A program made the position numbers and the translations under genes. Below the pieces are notes generated by a model. That model was not told the DNA's origin. It saw nothing but the letters and a program-made list of their open reading frames with translations, and searched no databases. Below, piece after piece: positions 59,306 through 64,000 of a DNA stretch of 64,000 bases. This stretch comes from Paenibacillus_F sp047238265 (GTDB taxonomy: Bacteria > Bacillota > Bacilli > Paenibacillales > NBRC-103111). The DNA lies in contig NZ_JBDFMM010000001.1 in the NCBI RefSeq assembly GCF_047238265.1, positions 1,798,001 through 1,862,000 on the forward strand. The letters run 5' to 3'. How positions within the stretch are numbered: position 1 is the first letter of the stretch; the number at the start of each line of letters is the position of its first letter.

Positions 59306-62008
59306 GTGGCGCGAGCACGGCGTTTCAGTATCCGGTGGAAAATTATGTCCGGCTACCTGCTTATCCTGATCTGCCTGGGGGCCTCGATTTTTGCCGTTAA
59401 CGGACGGATTGTATCTTTACAGAACGAGATCGACTTTGTCACCGAACACGATATCGCGGTGCATGACATTACGTCGGAGATAGAAAAAGAGCTCCTCGAC
59501 ATGGAGACCGGCCAGCGGGGGTATGTCATTACCGGTGACGACCGCTACCTGGAGCCATATGAGAAAGCGCAGGCTGGCTGGCTGTCCGATTACGATACGC
59601 TTCACGGGCTTGTTGCCGACAATCCCTCTCAGCAGAAACGTCTGGAGGAACTGCGTTCGGTCATCGAGAAATGGATCGCCGAGTCGGGACAGCCTGTCAT
59701 TGCCTGGAAAAAGGCCGGGAATACTCCGCAAATCCAGCAGTATTTTCAAGAGGATCCCGGCAAGAAATATATGGACCGGATTCGTGTGATGATCGACACG
59801 TTCCGCAGCACGGAAACGAAATTGACGGTGGACCGGGTAGCCAATCTCGACGAGCGCAATCAGGATATGCGCAGCGCCCTATACCTGATGATGTTCGGCG
59901 TGGCGGCCGTAGCCATCGCGACGGCCATACTCATCTCCCGCTCGATTCAGGGAACGATCAGCAAGGTGATCCGCGCCATCAACCACCTGGCTTCGTCGGA
60001 AGGAGATTTATCCGAACGGATCGAAGTGAAATCGCGCGATGAAATCCGCGACCTTGGGGACGCCACGAACCGTCTGCTCGACAACGTGCAGCGTGAGACC
60101 GGGGAGAAAACGCAGGTGGCCGAGCTGACGACTGCTTTGCAGGGCTTTACGGACACGACGGCACTATCCGAAATGTTCGTCCGCAAAGCGGCGGAACTGT
60201 TCCGCGCTCCCTATGGTGTGGTGTACGTGCTTCAAACCGTCGAAGGCGAATACGGCCTTCACCGGATGGCGGCCTACGCGTCCGATGGCGGAGACGGGGA
60301 GCGCCGCCGCATGTTTAAGCCGGGCGAAGGGCTTGTCGGGCAGTGTGCCGAAGAAAACCGGATGCTGGCCGTCGACCACCTGCCGGAAAACTATGTGACG
60401 GTCCGCTCCGGCCTCGGAGAAGCGGCGCCCCGGCATATTCTGATCGCCCCGGCTTCCTTTAAAGGTTCGGTTACGGCCGTGGTGGAATTTGCCTCTTTCG
60501 AGCCGTTTACGGCTTCTCAGCGTCTGGTATTGAGAGAGCTTCTCAGTTCGTTCGCTATTATTCTTAACAGCGTCGGAAGCCGCATGGAAGTGGAGCGCCT
60601 CCTGCAGGAATCCAGAGTGATGGCGGAGGAACTGCAAGTTCAATCCGAAGAGCTGCGCACCCAGACGGAAGAAATGCAGGTCACCAACGAAGAGCTGGAA
60701 GCCCAGTACCGGGTATCGGAACAAAAAACGCTGGAGCTTGAACAGGCGTCACTGGAGCTCCAGGCCAAGGCGGAGCAGGTGCAGCTGGCGTCCCAATACA
60801 AATCGGAATTTCTGGCGAATATGTCCCACGAACTGCGGACACCGCTGAACAGCATGCTGCTGTTGTCCCAATTCCTCGCTGAAAATCAGAACAACACGCT
60901 GAGCGAGGAAGAACTTCAGTACGTGGAGCTGATTCATAAAGCGGGCAACGATTTGCTCGCCCTTATCAATGACGTACTCGATCTCTCCAAAGTCGAAGCG
61001 GGCAAGCTCGAAGTGAATTACGCGCCGTTTAATTTGACGGAACTGCCCGACAAAATGGAACATCTTTTCGGCAAAATGCTGGAAGACAAAGATGTTGCGT
61101 TCAAACGTACCATCGAACCCGGACTGCCGGAGATCATCCAGACCGACGGTCAGCGGCTGGAGCAAATCGTCAAGAATTTGCTGTCGAACGCGGTTAAATT
61201 TACGCATTACGGCGAAGTAACCCTATCGCTGCGGCGTGCCAAAGAGAGCGAAGAGAACCACCTGCTGCCCGGGCTCGACTGGACGACGGCACTGGCGATA
61301 TCCGTGCGGGATACGGGGATCGGCATTCCGAAGGAGAAGCAGGAGCATGTCTTCGAGGCATTCAGGCAGGCGGACGGGGCCACGAGCCGGCAGTACGGAG
61401 GCACGGGGCTGGGACTGTCCATTTCCCGCGATCTGGCCGGTCTGCTGAACGGCTGCATCCATCTGGCGAGCGAGGAAGGAGCGGGAAGCACCTTCACGCT
61501 GTATATCTGCTGCCTGGAACGGGCGGATACGGCCAGTCTGGAAGCGGCTTCCGCAATGGAAGCGGAGGCGGATGCCCTGCCGGCTCCGGCTAGGCCGAAG
61601 CGGGAAGCTTCCGGGCGTACGGGAACGATTATCGCGGGAAAAACGGTGCTTATCGTGGATGACGATCCCCGTAACGTCACGGCGCTCAGCGTGGCGCTGG
61701 AAAGCAGAGGAATGCGCGTGCTGACCGCTGGCGACGGGATCGAATGTCTCGCGCTGATGGAACGGACGCCGGATATCGACGTCGTGCTGATGGACATCAT
61801 GATGCCGGGGATGGACGGATACGAGGCGATGACGCGCATCCGGCAGCGCGAAGAGTGGGCGGATCTTCCGCTCATTGCCGTCACGGCCAAAGCCATGAAA
61901 AACGACCGGGATAAATGTATCGAGGCCGGCGCTTCGGACTACATCTCCAAGCCCGTCGATTTAAATCAGCTGATCTCTCTGCTGAATGTCTGGTTAAACG
62001 AGAATTGA
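59306..62008 (+). CDS. Hybrid sensor histidine kinase (CHASE3-HAMP-GAF-HisKA-HATPase-REC)
   Basis: A 900-residue kinase. A membrane helix near residues 13-30, an extracytoplasmic CHASE3-like sensor (about 45-180, ETGQRGYVITGDDRYLEPYE), a second helix (about 193-213), HAMP (about 213-265), GAF (about 280-430), a coiled coil rich in EELQVQSEELRTQTEEMQ, HisKA with H508 in NMSHELRTPLNS, HATPase with NLLSNAVKFT, DTGIGIP and GGTGLGLSIS, and a C-terminal receiver with D830 in VVLMDIMMPGMDGYEAM. No response regulator is adjacent, so it may pass phosphate through a histidine phosphotransferase, possibly to the sporulation phosphorelay; that is speculation. GTG 59306 with CTAGGGGGAG. Confidence 0.93.
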   Translation: MARARRFSIRWKIMSGYLLILICLGASIFAVNGRIVSLQNEIDFVTEHDIAVHDITSEIEKELLDMETGQRGYVITGDDRYLEPYEKAQAGWLSDYDTLHGLVADNPSQQKRLEELRSVIEKWIAESGQPVIAWKKAGNTPQIQQYFQEDPGKKYMDRIRVMIDTFRSTETKLTVDRVANLDERNQDMRSALYLMMFGVAAVAIATAILISRSIQGTISKVIRAINHLASSEGDLSERIEVKSRDEIRDLGDATNRLLDNVQRETGEKTQVAELTTALQGFTDTTALSEMFVRKAAELFRAPYGVVYVLQTVEGEYGLHRMAAYASDGGDGERRRMFKPGEGLVGQCAEENRMLAVDHLPENYVTVRSGLGEAAPRHILIAPASFKGSVTAVVEFASFEPFTASQRLVLRELLSSFAIILNSVGSRMEVERLLQESRVMAEELQVQSEELRTQTEEMQVTNEELEAQYRVSEQKTLELEQASLELQAKAEQVQLASQYKSEFLANMSHELRTPLNSMLLLSQFLAENQNNTLSEEELQYVELIHKAGNDLLALINDVLDLSKVEAGKLEVNYAPFNLTELPDKMEHLFGKMLEDKDVAFKRTIEPGLPEIIQTDGQRLEQIVKNLLSNAVKFTHYGEVTLSLRRAKESEENHLLPGLDWTTALAISVRDTGIGIPKEKQEHVFEAFRQADGATSRQYGGTGLGLSISRDLAGLLNGCIHLASEEGAGSTFTLYICCLERADTASLEAASAMEAEADALPAPARPKREASGRTGTIIAGKTVLIVDDDPRNVTALSVALESRGMRVLTAGDGIECLALMERTPDIDVVLMDIMMPGMDGYEAMTRIRQREEWADLPLIAVTAKAMKNDRDKCIEAGASDYISKPVDLNQLISLLNVWLNEN

Positions 62009-62023
62009 AATAGGGGAAAGAGT

Positions 62024-62053
62024 AGAGCGCGGCTGAGAAGCCCGCTCTTTTTT
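62024..62053 (+). terminator. Terminator after the hybrid kinase
   Basis: AGAGCG ... CGCTCT with inner GCT/AGC pairing, followed by TTTTTT. Confidence 0.85.
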
Positions 62054-62200
62054 GTTGAAGACTTTTGCGGGGGACAGGGAATCACTGGAATATTTTCACC
62101 CGGTTCCGTCAAGACTGCTTAATGAAATTCCCGGTTTACCTGCCGGCCACCCGGTTTGTGAATCGTATGTCTAATTGTTGAGCAGGAGGGGTAGAAGACG

Positions 62201-63376
62201 ATGTGGAAGAAAATGAGCTGCGCGGTTCTGGCGCTGAGTCTGCTGCTGACCGCAGCCGGGCCGGCCGCTTGGGCCAAAGAGGAGAAGCCTCAGCAGGTTG
62301 ATCTCGCTCCCAATGCGCAATCGGCTGTACTCATGGATGCGGACTCGGGCGAAATTATTGTGAACAAAAACATGGATACGAAGCTTCCGCCGGCCAGTAT
62401 CACGAAAATCATGACGATGCTTCTCATTATGGAAGCCGTAGACAGCGGAAAAATCAAAATGACGGACAAAGTCAGCACCAGCGAATATGCGGCGTCGATG
62501 GGCGGATCGCAAATCTTCCTGGAGCCCGGCGAAGAGATGAGCGTTGAAGAAATGCTCAAAGGTATCGCCATGGCTTCGGGGAACGACGCGTCCGTAGCGA
62601 TGGCCGAGAAGCTGGCGGGCTCCGAGGAAAATTTTGTCGCGATGATGAACGAGCGCGCCAAGCAGCTCGGAATGAACAACACCCATTTCTCCAACTGCAA
62701 CGGGCTCCCGACGGAAAATCATTATACCTCCGCGCATGACATCGCGATTATGTCGCGTGAACTTCTCAAACATACCGGCATCACGAAGTTTACCGGCAAC
62801 TACCAAGACCATTTGCGGAAAGATTCCGCCAAACCGTTCTGGCTCGTCAATACGAACAAGCTCGTCCGTTTTTATTCGGGAGCGGACGGCCTGAAGACGG
62901 GATACACAAGCGAAGCGAAGTTCTGCTTGTCCGCGACCGCTATCCGTGACGGTTTCCGCGTGATTGCCGTCGTACTCGGCGAACCCAACACGAAAACACG
63001 CAATGCCGAAGTGACGAAGCTGTTCGACTACGCGTTTGCCCAGTACACGAATTTCCCGATCTTCAAAGCCGGAGACGCCCTCGGGGAGCTTAAGATCAGC
63101 AAGGGCGACGTGGCGTCGGTACCTCTGACCGCAGCGCGTTCGTACAGCATTCTGATGAAAAAAGGCGAGGGCAAAGAAGGCATTCGCCACGAGCTCCAGC
63201 TTAACCAGGATCTGAAGCCGCCGATCGCCAAGGGACAGCCTATCGGCAAAATCGTCGTGTACAAGAACAACGAAGTGCTGACGGAGTACCCGATCGAGTC
63301 TCCCGCCGAGGTTAAAAAAGCTGGCTGGTGGACGCTGATGAAGAGGTCGGCGCGCAGCCTGTTCGGCGGAGAATAA
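62201..63376 (+). CDS. dacF: D-alanyl-D-alanine carboxypeptidase DacF
   Basis: A 391-residue exported penicillin-binding protein 5-type enzyme. Signal peptide (CAVLALSLLLTAAGPAAWA), active-site SITK (S66), SGN motif in ASGNDASVAMAE and KTG in GLKTGYTSEAKFC. The C-terminal domain ends with an amphipathic anchor (WWTLMKRSARSLFGG). It trims the terminal D-Ala of peptidoglycan stem peptides and in Bacillus contributes to spore cortex structure. ATG 62201 with GAGCAGGAGGGGTAG. Directly upstream of spoIIA as in Bacillus. Confidence 0.95.
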   Translation: MWKKMSCAVLALSLLLTAAGPAAWAKEEKPQQVDLAPNAQSAVLMDADSGEIIVNKNMDTKLPPASITKIMTMLLIMEAVDSGKIKMTDKVSTSEYAASMGGSQIFLEPGEEMSVEEMLKGIAMASGNDASVAMAEKLAGSEENFVAMMNERAKQLGMNNTHFSNCNGLPTENHYTSAHDIAIMSRELLKHTGITKFTGNYQDHLRKDSAKPFWLVNTNKLVRFYSGADGLKTGYTSEAKFCLSATAIRDGFRVIAVVLGEPNTKTRNAEVTKLFDYAFAQYTNFPIFKAGDALGELKISKGDVASVPLTAARSYSILMKKGEGKEGIRHELQLNQDLKPPIAKGQPIGKIVVYKNNEVLTEYPIESPAEVKKAGWWTLMKRSARSLFGGE

Positions 63377-63437
63377 AGTCGCATTTTCCCGCTTCCGAAG
63401 AGCTTTTGGCGCTTTTCTTCTAGTTTTGTCAGCAGGC

Positions 63438-63463
63438 AGGAAATGCCAAAGGAATTGTAGAAC
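63438..63463 (+). promoter_or_regulatory. Sigma-H-type promoter of the spoIIA operon
   Basis: AGGAAAT, 12 bases, GTAGAAC, matching RnAGGAWWW-N11/12-RnnGAAT with one change, 33 bases before the spoIIAA start. In Bacillus spoIIA is transcribed by sigma-H with Spo0A~P; no perfect 0A box is seen here. Confidence 0.6.
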
Positions 63464-63496
63464 TTGTGAGTCATGTGGGAAGGAGTGACATGGCAC

Positions 63497-63850
63497 ATGA
63501 GTTTGCAAATCGAATTTGAGCACAGAAGTAAAGCGCTGGTCGTTCGTCTGAAAGGGGAACTGGATCACCATACGGCCGATGTGGTCAAAACCCGCATGGA
63601 AGATGCCATTTTCCGGCAGGATACCAAACACCTCATTTTGAGCCTGAAGGATCTTTCCTTCATGGACAGCTCGGGTCTGGGTGTCATTCTAGGGCGCTAC
63701 AAGCAGATTACGGGCAAAGGCGGCCGGATGGTGGTTTGCGATATCTCTCCGGAAGTTTACCGCTTGTTCGAATTGTCGGGCATGTTCAAGATCGTAACGA
63801 TCGAAGACAACGAGAGATCCGCGATCTCCAGTCTGGAGGTCGCGTTATGA
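63497..63850 (+). CDS. spoIIAA: Anti-sigma F factor antagonist SpoIIAA
   Basis: A 117-residue STAS protein. The regulatory serine is S58 in LSFMDSSGLGVILGRYKQI, the same number as in Bacillus subtilis. Unphosphorylated SpoIIAA releases sigma-F from SpoIIAB in the forespore. ATG 63497 with GGAAGGAGTGACATGG. The stop overlaps the spoIIAB start (ATGA). Confidence 0.96.
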   Translation: MSLQIEFEHRSKALVVRLKGELDHHTADVVKTRMEDAIFRQDTKHLILSLKDLSFMDSSGLGVILGRYKQITGKGGRMVVCDISPEVYRLFELSGMFKIVTIEDNERSAISSLEVAL

Positions 63851-64000
63851 GCGAATCGAATTTCATGAAGCTCCAATTCGCCAGCAAGTCCGAGAATGAA
63901 GCTTTCGCGCGTGTCGCCGTCGCTTCGTTCATTTCCCAGCTCGATCCGACCATGAACGAATTGACGGATATCAAGACCGTCATTTCCGAGGCGGTAACGA
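63847..64000 (+). CDS. spoIIAB: Anti-sigma F factor SpoIIAB, 5' part only
   Basis: The first 51 codons before the window ends. The N-terminus SESNFMKLQFASKSENEAFA, followed by RVAVASFISQLDPTMNEL and TDIKTVISEAVT (the N-box start of the GHKL kinase fold), identifies SpoIIAB, which binds sigma-F and phosphorylates SpoIIAA. The start overlaps spoIIAA by 4 bases. Confidence 0.95.
   Translation, partial: MSESNFMKLQFASKSENEAFARVAVASFISQLDPTMNELTDIKTVISEAVT

Overview
The window looks like chromosomal DNA of a spore-forming, fairly G+C-rich low-temperature-neutral Bacillota of the Paenibacillaceae type (Paenibacillus or a close relative). The reasons are the gene order spoIIIA - accBC - yqhY - nusB - folD - xseAB - ispA - dxs - tlyA - argR - recN - spoIVB - spo0A - bkd - nudF - spoIIM - fur - yqzK - xerD - pupG - dacF - spoIIA, which is the conserved Bacillus/Paenibacillus backbone, together with strong AGGAGG-type ribosome binding sites, GTG/TTG starts, SLH-anchored surface proteins and many Ala/Gly/Pro-rich linkers. 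No rRNA, tRNA or CRISPR was seen.

Layout. 1-5603: the spoIIIA operon (AA partial, then AB to AH) that builds the mother-cell-to-forespore feeding channel. 5774-9032: acetyl-CoA carboxylase accB and a frameshifted accC, then an Asp23/AmaP/DUF2273 envelope cluster. 9137-16133: nusB, folD, xseA, xseB, ispA, dxs and a frameshifted tlyA. 16251-21375: a small membrane protein, argR, recN, spoIVB and spo0A with its own 0A-box/sigma-H-like control region.

21238-24489 is the main accessory region. A degenerate integrative element sits inside the 3' end of spo0A. It supplies a replacement 3' end, so the upstream spo0A stays complete, and leaves the displaced original tail (46 codons with stop) at 24352-24489. 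The element carries one intact A+T-rich cargo gene of unknown function, two broken tyrosine-recombinase fragments meeting head to head, and clustered TTATCGG motifs at both ends.

24819-31928: a secreted polysaccharide-degrading locus. It holds a CBM/Big2/dockerin protein, a 1466-residue PL8-type polysaccharide lyase with a cohesin and three SLH domains, and a copper-amine-oxidase-N-domain protein. The cohesin and dockerin in adjacent genes suggest a minimal surface-bound cellulosome-like complex. 31986-42513: housekeeping and accessory genes (LD-carboxypeptidase, DUF6884, UbiD, YtkA-like lipoprotein) and a vitamin-uptake module, bioY divergent from ecfA and an unusual EcfA-EcfT fusion, with a BirA-type operator between them, then several small conserved proteins.

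42971-47948: the branched-chain 2-oxoacid dehydrogenase operon (lpd, bkdAA, bkdAB, bkdB) used for branched fatty acid primers. 47955-54403: M20 peptidase, LCP protein, nudF, endonuclease Q, PCYCGC lipoprotein, spoIIM, plus two very short minus-strand genes recognised by eye: prli42 (33 aa) and mciZ (45 aa). 54506-64000: fur (with a PerR-box-like operator), an SDR, yqzK, xerD, purine nucleoside phosphorylase, a CuA-like cupredoxin, a large hybrid histidine kinase, dacF and the start of the spoIIA operon.

Two single-base frameshifts (accC near 6861, tlyA near 15641) hit genes that are normally intact, so either sequence error or recent mutation should be considered.
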